Of a stretch of 64,000 bases of DNA, positions 25,010 to 33,016 are shown piece by piece (the stretch's first letter is position 1; each line of letters starts with the position of its first letter). The translations under genes and the position numbers were made by a program. The DNA is from Flavobacteriaceae bacterium. GTDB lineage: Bacteria > Bacteroidota > Bacteroidia > Flavobacteriales > Flavobacteriaceae. The stretch is from NCBI GenBank assembly GCA_024638165.1, contig JAHEKV010000001.1:1-64000 (forward strand), in the 5' to 3' direction. The notes under the pieces were generated by a model that made no database searches, was not told the origin of the DNA, and saw nothing but the letters and a program-made list of their open reading frames with translations.

Positions 25010-26443
25010 CTAAAATTCTGCGTTCTGGGGTGTGCGTGGGTAAGGTATTACATCGCGGATATTTCCCATACCCGTTGCAAATAATACGAGTCTTTCGAAT
25101 CCGAGACCAAAACCGCTGTGAACCGCTGATCCAAAGCGTCTTAGATCAAGATACCAATAGAGCTCTTCTTCATCGATACCCAAAACTTCCATTTTCTTTT
25201 TCAGAACATCTAGGCGTTCTTCACGTTGTGATCCACCAACGATCTCTCCAATGCCCGGGAAAAGTACATCCATTGCTCTTACTGTCTTCTCATCGTCATT
25301 TAAACGCATGTAGAAGGCTTTGATGTTGGCTGGGTAATTATAAAGGATTACAGGTGCATTAAAATGCTTTTCAACAAGGTATCTTTCGTGTTCACTCTGC
25401 AAATCGATACCCCATTCATCAACAGGGTATTGAAAACGCTTCTTTTTATTGGCTTTAGAGTTTCTTAGAACGTCAATGGCTTCAGTGTAACTTACTCTCT
25501 TGAATTCATTATCAACTACAAAACGAAGTTTTTCGATAAGAGGCATTGGGCTTCTCTCGTTCTGAGGTTTGGTTTTTTCTTCGTCTAATAATCTGTTTTC
25601 AAGAAATTCGAGGTCTTCTTTACAGTGTTCGAGTACATAAGAAATGGTGTACTTAATAAAGTCTTCTGCGAGTTCCATATTGTCTTCGAGATCGTAAAAG
25701 GCCATTTCTGGTTCGATCATCCAGAACTCCGCGAGGTGTCTTGAAGTATTTGAATTCTCTGCCCTAAAGGTTGGACCGAAGGTGTATATTTTACCCAGCC
25801 CCATGGCATAGGTTTCTCCTTCAAGTTGTCCAGACACCGTTAGATTCGTTTCTTTTCCGAAAAAGTCTTCCTTGTGGTCGATATTTCCTTCTTCGTTTAA
25901 AGGTGGATTCTTTGGGTCCAGGGTGGAAACCCTGAACATTTCCCCAGCCCCTTCAGCATCTGATCCGGTAATAATTGGGGTGTGCATGTAGAAGAATCCT
26001 TGCTCGTTAAAATATTGATGAACGGCAAATGCTAGTTTCGAACGAACGCGCATAATTGCGGAAAAGGTGTTCGTTCTGATACGTAGGTGAGCTTTCTCAC
26101 GAAGAAATTCTAAACTATGTTTCTTCGGCTGAATAGGGTATTGATTAGGATCAGAGGATCCTAGAAGTTCGATTGTCGCTACTTGCACCTCAACGTTTTG
26201 ACCCTTTCCTTGACTTTCCTCTAACTTACCGGTTATTTTTAAGCATGCCCCAGTATTAATTTCTCTTAGAAGTTTTTCCTCGGTATTTTCAAAATCAATA
26301 ACACACTGAAGGTTTCGTAAAGTCGAACCATCGTTAATGGCTATAAAGCGATTGCTTCTAAAGGTTCTTACCCATCCCATTACAATCACCTCATTTCCTA
26401 TTTGAGGGTCTTCAAGTAGTGATTTGATCGTTGCTGTCTTCAT
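25010..26443 (-). CDS. asnS: asparaginyl-tRNA synthetase
   Basis: This class IIb aminoacyl-tRNA synthetase of 477 residues charges tRNA-Asn. The N-terminal OB-fold anticodon-binding domain is about 1-105 (VMGWVRTFRSNRFIAINDGS). Class II motifs follow: motif 2 as TFGPTFRAENSNTSRHLAEFWMIEPE (written here as the two parts TFGPTFRAENSNTSRHL and AEFWMIEPE) and motif 3 as GFGLGFERLVLFATGM near the C-terminus. RFGSAVHSGFG just before motif 3 is typical of AsnRS. It is followed by rpoN on the same strand, an arrangement common in this phylum. Confidence 0.96.
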   Translation of the reverse strand: MKTATIKSLLEDPQIGNEVIVMGWVRTFRSNRFIAINDGSTLRNLQCVIDFENTEEKLLREINTGACLKITGKLEESQGKGQNVEVQVATIELLGSSDPNQYPIQPKKHSLEFLREKAHLRIRTNTFSAIMRVRSKLAFAVHQYFNEQGFFYMHTPIITGSDAEGAGEMFRVSTLDPKNPPLNEEGNIDHKEDFFGKETNLTVSGQLEGETYAMGLGKIYTFGPTFRAENSNTSRHLAEFWMIEPEMAFYDLEDNMELAEDFIKYTISYVLEHCKEDLEFLENRLLDEEKTKPQNERSPMPLIEKLRFVVDNEFKRVSYTEAIDVLRNSKANKKKRFQYPVDEWGIDLQSEHERYLVEKHFNAPVILYNYPANIKAFYMRLNDDEKTVRAMDVLFPGIGEIVGGSQREERLDVLKKKMEVLGIDEEELYWYLDLRRFGSAVHSGFGLGFERLVLFATGMGNIRDVIPYPRTPQNAEF

Positions 26444-26488
26444 TTGCTGATTTCTATATAGTAAAGATACTTGTTCTAAGGGGGACCT

Positions 26489-28882
26489 CTAAGCTTCTGT
26501 CTCTACATCTTTCGGTAGAATGTCGATTTTAGGTTGCTTAAGTACTCGGTTATTCGCGATATTTCTTTCTAACGAAAGTAAAAGACATGGTAATAAAACA
26601 AGATTAGCAAGCATAGCGAATAAGAGGGTAGCAGATATTAATCCTCCTAAGGCCTTTGTTCCTCCGTAATTACTGATCATGAATACCGAGAATCCGAAAA
26701 ATAATACAATCGAGGTATAGAACATGCTTACCCCAGTTTCTTTAAGTGCGGCGTAAACTGATTTCTTGATTTGCCAATTATTTTGAACCAACTCTTGTCG
26801 ATATTTTGCCAAGAAGTGTATCGTGTCATCGACCGAAATTCCGAATGCAATACTGAAAATAAGAATGGTAGAGGGTTTTATGGGAACCCCAATGAATCCC
26901 ATTATACCGGCGGTAATAATTAGCGGCAATAGATTGGGAACTAGAGAAATGATAATCATTTGGAAAGACCTAAAGAGATAGGCCATAAGCAGTGAGATTA
27001 ATACTACCGCGAGAAATAAGGAAAGTACCAAATTGTTTACCAGGTATCGCGTGCCCTTCAAGTAGAGTAGCGCCTTTCCTGTAAGCGCCACATCATACCG
27101 TTCTTTTGGGAAGATTTTTTCTATGGATTTATTCAAATCTTCTTCAATTTCTTCCATGCGACTCGTCTTTACGTCTTTCATCATGAGTGAAAGTCGTATG
27201 CGTCTTTTTTCACTATCCACCATTGAGCTCGTCAGATCTGCCTCGCCGCTTAAAGCGGTATTTGCAGCATCTAGGATGAAATTACGCTCTTGTCTTGTGG
27301 GTAATTGGTAATATTTTCGAAGTCCCTTGTAATAAGCCTGTTTCGCATATTTGAAGAGGTTGCTGATCGATAGGGGAGTCGATAGTTCAGGGTTTTCTCC
27401 AATTTCTTCAGACAGCTTTTCAACTCTAGATAGAGTAGCCCCTGATAGGGCACCATTTTCTCTTCCGGTATCTACCAGTATCTCTACTGGTAAGATTCCA
27501 TTAAAGTCTTTTTCATAGAAGAGAATGTCTTCGTAAAAATCTGTGTTTTTAGGAAGGTCTTCGATTCGGCTACCTGTTATTTCAATCTGATAAATACCAA
27601 TGATACTCAAGACGAGTAAAACCACTGAGGTGATGTAAACGGTAATTCGATGCTCTCGAACAATATTTTCCATGGTTTTTACAAAAAGGTCGATCCACGG
27701 AGTATTTAAGTGCTGCAAGTGTTTGTTTTTAGGCAGCGACATGTAGCTATAAATGATAGGAATAATTAATAGGGACAGTATGAATATTCCAATGATATTT
27801 ATCGAAGCTACAATTCCGAATTCTCGCAGCAGGCTGCTGCTTAATATGATAAAGGTGGCGAATCCTGAGGCTGTAGTTAGATTGGTCATTAGGGTTGCGT
27901 TCCCTACTTTAGAGATCACACGGATGAGTGATCGTGCCTGATTCCCATGCTTTTTTACTTCCTGCTGATATTTATTTATGAGAAAAATACAGTTGGGGAT
28001 TCCGATTACAATGATTAGAGGAGGTATCAGTGCCGTTAAGATGGTTATTTCGAAGCCTAATAAACCGATAATACCAAACGACCAACTTACTCCAATTAGA
28101 ACAACCACCATGGATATGAAGGTCGCTCTGTAACTTCGGAAGAAAAAGAAAAAAATAAGAGCGGTGACCAGTAGCGCTCCGATGACAAACAGAATCATTT
28201 CCTTCTTTAGAGTTTCTGCATTTCTAGTTTTGATATAAGGCATACCAGAAATTTTCGCATCGGCTCCAGAAGCTCTCTCAAAGTTCTCTACAAGACTTTT
28301 GAACTCATTGAGAATGAACTCACTTCGAACCTTGGTATTGACCACATCGGGGTCCATGAACGCGATGGTACGAATGGCTCTACTATTCGGATCGTAAATA
28401 AGGTTTTCGTAGAAAGGGAGACGTTCAAATAAATGGTAGAGTTTAGATTTGGCATTCTCGTCACTGAGCGCTTCTCTTGGATTAAATGCCTGCGCTTCGA
28501 GCTGATTACCCAAACGAACGATTTCTTCAATATTGTCTAAGGAAACGACAGAAACAATTTCAGGGGCAGCCTCTAGTTGTTTACTAAGTCTATTCCATGC
28601 GTTAAAGGAATTGGCTGTAAATAGATCTCTGCCTTCTACCGCAATTAATATAGCATTGTCTTCTGCACCGAACACGTCGGTGAATTGAGTGTATTTGATA
28701 ATCTCTGGGTGGTCGGTGGGTAGTACCGAAGTTTCCTCATTAGAGAATTTGACATGTCTCCATTGAGAAACAAAAAATGCCGTGAGTAGTACTAAACCAG
28801 CAATCCACCAAACGCGATTTCTCAAAATGATTCGCGCCACAAAAGGCCAAAAGCCTTCAAAAAATGTTGCTAGTTTCCCCAT
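26489..28882 (-). CDS. RND/MMPL superfamily membrane exporter
   Basis: This 797-residue polytopic protein has the internal duplication of RND transporters: helix 1 near residue 20, a large periplasmic loop (about 45-210), a five-helix block (about 215-380), helix 7 near 412, a second periplasmic loop (about 440-625), and a final block (about 630-775). The last block contains FGISVDDTIHFLAKYRQE, the conserved Asp pair of the MMPL/hydrophobe subgroup. These proteins export lipids or hydrophobic compounds; the substrate here is unknown. It begins 6 bases after frr, with no adaptor or outer-membrane partner nearby, which argues against a classic tripartite efflux pump. Confidence 0.85.
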   Translation of the reverse strand: MGKLATFFEGFWPFVARIILRNRVWWIAGLVLLTAFFVSQWRHVKFSNEETSVLPTDHPEIIKYTQFTDVFGAEDNAILIAVEGRDLFTANSFNAWNRLSKQLEAAPEIVSVVSLDNIEEIVRLGNQLEAQAFNPREALSDENAKSKLYHLFERLPFYENLIYDPNSRAIRTIAFMDPDVVNTKVRSEFILNEFKSLVENFERASGADAKISGMPYIKTRNAETLKKEMILFVIGALLVTALIFFFFFRSYRATFISMVVVLIGVSWSFGIIGLLGFEITILTALIPPLIIVIGIPNCIFLINKYQQEVKKHGNQARSLIRVISKVGNATLMTNLTTASGFATFIILSSSLLREFGIVASINIIGIFILSLLIIPIIYSYMSLPKNKHLQHLNTPWIDLFVKTMENIVREHRITVYITSVVLLVLSIIGIYQIEITGSRIEDLPKNTDFYEDILFYEKDFNGILPVEILVDTGRENGALSGATLSRVEKLSEEIGENPELSTPLSISNLFKYAKQAYYKGLRKYYQLPTRQERNFILDAANTALSGEADLTSSMVDSEKRRIRLSLMMKDVKTSRMEEIEEDLNKSIEKIFPKERYDVALTGKALLYLKGTRYLVNNLVLSLFLAVVLISLLMAYLFRSFQMIIISLVPNLLPLIITAGIMGFIGVPIKPSTILIFSIAFGISVDDTIHFLAKYRQELVQNNWQIKKSVYAALKETGVSMFYTSIVLFFGFSVFMISNYGGTKALGGLISATLLFAMLANLVLLPCLLLSLERNIANNRVLKQPKIDILPKDVETEA

Positions 28883-28888
28883 GTTGGG

Positions 28889-29443
28889 TTATACCTTCAT
28901 GATCTCTGCCTCTTTCACGCTAAGAGCGCTTTCGACCTTCGCAATAAACTTGTCAGTCAGTTCTTGAACATCAGACTCGGCGTTTTTTAGTAGATCTTCA
29001 GAGATTTCAATCTTCTTTAATTCTTTATTGGCTTCTTGACGTGCAGAGCGGATACCGATTTTTGCATCTTCTGACTCTGCTTTCGCCTGTTTAGCGAGGT
29101 CTCTCCGACGCTCCTCAGTTAGTGGAGGAACATTTATGATGATAATGTCTCCATTGTTCATCGGGTTGAACCCTAAATTCGAATTGATAATCGATTTTTC
29201 AATCTCACCGAGTAGGTTTTTCTCCCAAGGTTGAACAACTAGAGTTCTTGCGTCTGGGGTATTGACATTCGCTACCTGTGATAGAGGAGTTTGAGCTCCA
29301 TAATAGTCAACAGTGACTGAAGAAAGCATTACAGGGTTGGCTTTACCAGCTCTAATTTTGACAAATGCTTTTTCAAGGTGAGTGATAGAGGCAGTCATTT
29401 GTTCTTCTGCCATATCTAAAATCATCTGTATCTCTTCGTTCAT
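28889..29443 (-). CDS. frr: ribosome recycling factor
   Basis: RRF splits post-termination ribosomes with EF-G. I place the start at ATG 29443 (MNEEIQMILDMAEEQM), giving 184 residues, the normal RRF length. A longer in-frame start at 29479 would add 12 residues and overlap pyrH by 32 bases. Motifs are the coiled three-helix-bundle segments HLEKAFVKIRAGKANP, LVVQPWEKNLLGEIEKSI and PPLTEERRRDLAKQAK. It follows pyrH by 4 bases, the standard pyrH-frr pairing. Confidence 0.96.
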   Translation of the reverse strand: MNEEIQMILDMAEEQMTASITHLEKAFVKIRAGKANPVMLSSVTVDYYGAQTPLSQVANVNTPDARTLVVQPWEKNLLGEIEKSIINSNLGFNPMNNGDIIIINVPPLTEERRRDLAKQAKAESEDAKIGIRSARQEANKELKKIEISEDLLKNAESDVQELTDKFIAKVESALSVKEAEIMKV

Positions 29444-29447
29444 AGTC

Positions 29448-30155
29448 TTATAAATTAACAACGGTACCCACGTCTTCACCGGTGACTACCTTCATTAGAT
29501 TTCCTTCCTTATTCATGTCAAAAACAACGATTGGGAGCTCATTTTCTTGACTCAGTGTGAAAGCGGTGGTATCCATCACTTTCAGACCTTTTCTCAAAAC
29601 ATCCTCAAATGTTATTTCGTTATATCGTGTTGCATTCTGGTCTTTCTCCGGATCAGCACTGTAGATACCGTCAACTCGGGTTCCTTTCAGAATTACATCT
29701 GCTTTAATTTCAATAGCTCTCAATACCGCAGCTGAATCGGTTGTAAAGTAAGGGTTTCCTGTGCCACCACCGAAAATCACCACTCTTCCTTTTTCAAGGT
29801 GACGCATGGCTCTTCTGCGAATGAACGGTTCTGCAACCTCATCGATTTTGATGGCTGTTTGAACACGTGTTTCAATCCCTTCGTTTTCTAGACTACTCTG
29901 TAAAGCGAGTGCATTGATCACTGTCGCTAGCATTCCCATGTGATCCCCTTGTACACGGTCAACTCCTTTGCTCGAACCTGATAGGCCTCTGAAGATATTA
30001 CCCCCACCGATGACGATGGCAACCTCAACCCCTTTGTCTACGACGGCTTTGATTTCTTCTGCGTATTCTTTTAAACGGTCAGGGTCAATACCGTATTGCT
30101 GGTTCCCCATCAGAGCTTCTCCGCTCAATTTTAGTAGGATTCTTTGGTAGCGCAT
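29448..30155 (-). CDS. pyrH: UMP kinase
   Basis: PyrH phosphorylates UMP to UDP in pyrimidine synthesis. The 235-residue amino-acid-kinase fold begins [13 protein letters not shown] (about 4-16), followed by [13 protein letters not shown] and the nucleotide-binding [16 protein letters not shown] (about 129-144). It is followed by frr. Upstream, the terminator hairpin at 30188-30216 separates it from tsf, so in this genome the usual rpsB-tsf-pyrH-frr series is split into at least two transcripts or joined by read-through. Confidence 0.96.
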   Translation of the reverse strand: MRYQRILLKLSGEALMGNQQYGIDPDRLKEYAEEIKAVVDKGVEVAIVIGGGNIFRGLSGSSKGVDRVQGDHMGMLATVINALALQSSLENEGIETRVQTAIKIDEVAEPFIRRRAMRHLEKGRVVIFGGGTGNPYFTTDSAAVLRAIEIKADVILKGTRVDGIYSADPEKDQNATRYNEITFEDVLRKGLKVMDTTAFTLSQENELPIVVFDMNKEGNLMKVVTGEDVGTVVNL

Positions 30156-30187
30156 GAGTACAAGATTCTAGCGGCTAAAATAAACAA

Positions 30188-30216
30188 AAAAGCCATCCTT
30201 ATTTAGGATGGCTTTT
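30188..30216 (-). terminator. intrinsic terminator downstream of tsf
   Basis: On the minus strand the arms AAAAGCCATCCT (30216-30205) and AGGATGGCTTTT (30199-30188) form a 12-bp stem with a five-base loop, followed by a T-rich tract. It lies 20 bases after the tsf stop. Confidence 0.85.
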
Positions 30217-30236
30217 GCTTTATCGGTGAATTAGGA

Positions 30237-31061
30237 TTATCCTAATGCTACGCGTTTAAAACCAGTAACCGTTAATGAAGAGTCAACTGATTTTACATAA
30301 GCAGCTACACTCTGCTTGTTATCCTTGATAAAATCTTGGTTTACTAGGGTGTTATCCTTGAAGAATCTACCTAATTTACCTTTAGCGATTTTCTCTAGCA
30401 TCTCCTCTGGTTTACCTTCTTGACGAAGTTGATCTTTAGCGATTTCGATTTCTTTATCGATCGTTTCTTGATCTACGCCAGCTTCATCAAGGGCTACAGG
30501 ATTCATAGCCGCTGCTTGCATTGCTACATTTTTAGCAGCCTCTTCAGCACCTTCTGCATTTGCAGATAGACCAACAATTGTAGCGATTTTGTTACCAGCG
30601 TGGATGTAAGAACCGATGAAAGGAGCTTCTAAAGTTTCGTAGCTTCCAATTTCTAGTTTCTCACCAATTACACCAGTTTGCTCGATTAGCTTGTCGGCAA
30701 CGGTTAGTGCTCCCATAGAAGAAGCAAGAAGTTCTTCTTTTGAGTTCGTGTTTAAGGCAATCGCTGCGATTTCATTTGCTAAATCTACAAACGAATCATT
30801 TTTAGCAACGAAGTCTGTTTCGCAGTTAAGAGTGATGGCAACAGCCTTGTTCTTAGCGTCGTTAACTAATGCGATAGCGGCACCTTCAGTTGATTCGCGA
30901 TCAGCGCGGTTAGCAGCAACTTTTTGTCCTTTTTTACGAAGGATTTCAATCGCTTTATCAAAATCACCTTCAGCTTCAACTAGGGCTTTTTTACAGTCCA
31001 TCATTCCAGCTCCGGTAGTTTTACGCAGTTGATTTACGTCTGCAGCAGAAATTTTGCTCAT
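30237..31061 (-). CDS. tsf: translation elongation factor Ts
   Basis: EF-Ts is the nucleotide-exchange factor of EF-Tu. The N-terminal UBA-like domain (about 5-45) contains VNQLRKTTGAGMMDCKKAL, and the core contains ITLNCETDFVAKND, both hallmark sequences. The length of 274 residues is typical of Bacteroidota. It is downstream of rpsB with a gap of 76 bases and ends at a strong terminator. Confidence 0.97.
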   Translation of the reverse strand: MSKISAADVNQLRKTTGAGMMDCKKALVEAEGDFDKAIEILRKKGQKVAANRADRESTEGAAIALVNDAKNKAVAITLNCETDFVAKNDSFVDLANEIAAIALNTNSKEELLASSMGALTVADKLIEQTGVIGEKLEIGSYETLEAPFIGSYIHAGNKIATIVGLSANAEGAEEAAKNVAMQAAAMNPVALDEAGVDQETIDKEIEIAKDQLRQEGKPEEMLEKIAKGKLGRFFKDNTLVNQDFIKDNKQSVAAYVKSVDSSLTVTGFKRVALG

Positions 31062-31137
31062 TTCAATTTTATTAAAGATGGGAGGTGAATATCAATCGAA
31101 TTACCTGGCCCAAGGTTAAGATAATGTTGTACTTAAA

Positions 31138-31932
31138 TTATTTTTTGTCTTCAGTTGCCTCTGTATCTTTTCCAGCTTCTTCAAGAACAGCTGCATTCGT
31201 GATTTCAGCTTCTAAATCACCTTCGCTTTTGTCTTGCTTTTCAGCTTTACGAGCGTTTAAACCTTCAGCAATCGCCTCAGTAGTTGAAGCCATAATTACC
31301 TCGATAGATTTTCCAGCATCATCATTCGCAGGGATTACGAAATCGATCGGTCTAGGGTCGCAGTTGGTATCTACCATCGCGAAGATTGGAATGTTCAGTT
31401 TAAGAGCTTCTTTAACCGCGATGTGTTCACGCATTACGTCAACTACGAATAGAGCTCCTGGTAGACGTGTCATGTCAGCAATAGAACCTAAGTTCTTCTC
31501 TAGCTTAGCACGTAAACGATCTACTTGAAGTCTTTCTTTCTTAGAAAGCGTATTGAATGTACCGTCTTTTTTCATTCGATCGATAGCACTCATTTTCTTA
31601 ACTGCTTTACGGATAGTAACGAAGTTAGTTAGCATACCGCCTGGCCAACGCTCAGTGATATATGGCATACCTACTGCACCTGCTTTTTCGGCAACGATGC
31701 CTTTGGCTTGTTTTTTTGTAGCTACGAAAAGAATTTTACGACCTGAAGCAGCAATTTTCTTTAGGGCTTCGTTAGCCTCTTCTAGCTTGGCAGCAGTTTT
31801 GTAAAGGTTGATTACGTGAATCCCATTGCGCTCCATGTAGATGTAAGGAGCCATGTTTGGATTCCATTTGCGGGTAAGGTGTCCAAAGTGTACACCAGCA
31901 TCTAAAAGATGTTTAACGTCAGTTTTTGACAT
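31138..31932 (-). CDS. rpsB: 30S ribosomal protein S2
   Basis: S2 begins VKHLLDAGVHFGHLTRKWNPNM, the family signature, and contains GMPYITERWPGGMLTNF and PGALFVVDVMREHIAVKEA. The core ends near residue 225 and is followed by an acidic tail of about 35 residues rich in Glu, Asp and Lys (ending DTEATEDKK). This is like the tail on S16 at the start of the window. It forms the rpsB-tsf pair. A terminator hairpin separates it from rpsI upstream. Confidence 0.97.
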   Translation of the reverse strand: MSKTDVKHLLDAGVHFGHLTRKWNPNMAPYIYMERNGIHVINLYKTAAKLEEANEALKKIAASGRKILFVATKKQAKGIVAEKAGAVGMPYITERWPGGMLTNFVTIRKAVKKMSAIDRMKKDGTFNTLSKKERLQVDRLRAKLEKNLGSIADMTRLPGALFVVDVMREHIAVKEALKLNIPIFAMVDTNCDPRPIDFVIPANDDAGKSIEVIMASTTEAIAEGLNARKAEKQDKSEGDLEAEITNAAVLEEAGKDTEATEDKK

Positions 31933-32036
31933 GATTACATTTAGTTTACGTTCTGATTTAGCAATAATTCAGTGGTTGAAAATTTTCGCGCCTGAACCAT
32001 TTAGATGCTAAACTAAACAGGGTTATACAAAAAAAT

Positions 32037-32060
32037 AAAAAGGAACAAATGTTCCTTTTT
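32037..32060 (-). terminator. intrinsic terminator downstream of rpsI
   Basis: On the minus strand the stem AAAAAGGAAC/GTTCCTTTTT has a four-base loop and is followed by a long T-rich stretch. It lies 4 bases past the rpsI stop codon and separates rplM-rpsI from rpsB-tsf. Confidence 0.85.
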
Positions 32061-32064
32061 GGTA

Positions 32065-32451
32065 TTAACGTTTCGAGAATTGGAATTTCTTTCTCGCTTT
32101 CTTTTGTCCGAATTTCTTTCTTTCTACCATTCTTGGGTCTCTAGTTAGAAGCCCTTCTGGTTTAAGAGAAGCTCTGAACTCTGTATCAATTTCACATAGC
32201 GCTCTAGAAATTGCTAAACGAACTGCCTCAGCTTGACCGGTGATTCCACCTCCGAATACGTTTACTTTAACGTCGTATTTACCAACAGTTTCGGTAAGTT
32301 CAAATGGCTGATTCACTTTATACTGAAGTGGAGCAGTTGAAAAATAGTTTTCTAGGTCGCGCTTGTTAACCGTTACTTTACCAGAACCTTCGCTAAGATA
32401 AACTCTAGCAACAGCGGTTTTTCTTCTTCCAATCTTGTGTACTACTGACAT
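32065..32451 (-). CDS. rpsI: 30S ribosomal protein S9
   Basis: S9 has 128 residues. The start [20 protein letters not shown] and the C-terminal basic tail ([14 protein letters not shown]), which reaches the P-site tRNA, are diagnostic, and [21 protein letters not shown] is the conserved middle. It follows rplM by 6 bases, the invariant L13-S9 pair. Confidence 0.98.
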   Translation of the reverse strand: MSVVHKIGRRKTAVARVYLSEGSGKVTVNKRDLENYFSTAPLQYKVNQPFELTETVGKYDVKVNVFGGGITGQAEAVRLAISRALCEIDTEFRASLKPEGLLTRDPRMVERKKFGQKKARKKFQFSKR

Positions 32452-32457
32452 GTACTA

Positions 32458-32913
32458 CTATTTAAGGTCGTTAAGATTAATTGGTGTTGGCTTCTGAGCT
32501 TCTTGACCGTGCTCGCTGCCAGCATATACTCTAAGGTTTCTGAATAATTCAGCACCTAATTTGTTCTTTGGAAGCATTCCTTTTACAGCGTTTTCAATGA
32601 TACGCTCTGGATGCTTAACAAATAGTTCTTTGGTAGTTACTGAACGCTGACCTCCTGGGTAACCAGTATGTCTTAAGTACTCCTTATCCGTTGCTTTATT
32701 ACCTTTTAACACTACTTTTTCAGCATTGATAATCACAACGTTATCACCACAATCTACGTGAGGGGTGAAATCGGTTTTGTACTTACCACGAATGATTTTA
32801 GCTACTTTAGAAGCTAGACGACCTAAAACTTCGCCTTCTGCATCTACTAAAACCCACTGTTTATTGACGGTCGACGCGTTTGCCGAAATCGTCTTGTAAC
32901 TTAATGTATCCAC
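32458..32913 (-). CDS. rplM: 50S ribosomal protein L13
   Basis: L13 has 151 residues. It contains [40 protein letters not shown] and the motif [12 protein letters not shown]. The start is a GTG at 32913 ([12 protein letters not shown], the usual N-terminus in flavobacteria). A canonical promoter lies about 45 bases upstream, and the leader can fold into either of two overlapping hairpins, so this pair may be under autogenous control, as in other bacteria. Confidence 0.98.
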   Translation of the reverse strand: MDTLSYKTISANASTVNKQWVLVDAEGEVLGRLASKVAKIIRGKYKTDFTPHVDCGDNVVIINAEKVVLKGNKATDKEYLRHTGYPGGQRSVTTKELFVKHPERIIENAVKGMLPKNKLGAELFRNLRVYAGSEHGQEAQKPTPINLNDLK

Positions 32914-32929
32914 TACTTTAAACTATTTA

Positions 32930-32952
32930 ATATCTGATCGTTAGATATAACG
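32930..32952 (-). promoter_or_regulatory. rplM-rpsI leader with two overlapping hairpins
   Basis: The leader of about 38 nt contains ATATCT/AGATAT (32930-32935 with 32943-32948, 7-base loop) and, overlapping it, CGTTA/TAACG (32939-32943 with 32948-32952). The two cannot form fully at the same time. This could be a ribosomal-protein control element. The pairings are seen in the sequence; regulation is inferred. Confidence 0.4.
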
Positions 32953-32957
32953 GGCTG

Positions 32958-32988
32958 CAAATGTACAATTATTCAATAGATTTCCAAA
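32958..32988 (-). promoter_or_regulatory. promoter of rplM-rpsI (TTTG, 19 bp, TACATTTG)
   Basis: On the minus strand TTTG (32988-32985) is followed after exactly 19 bases by TACATTTG (32965-32958), the textbook Bacteroidota promoter. The expected start is near 32951. Confidence 0.75.
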
Positions 32989-33016
32989 TACTTGAAACTA
33001 AGATTTTTTAGTACGC

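Noticed and set aside
29444-29479. Extended N-terminus of frr
   Set aside because: It would overlap pyrH by 32 bases; the ATG at 29443 gives the standard RRF start.
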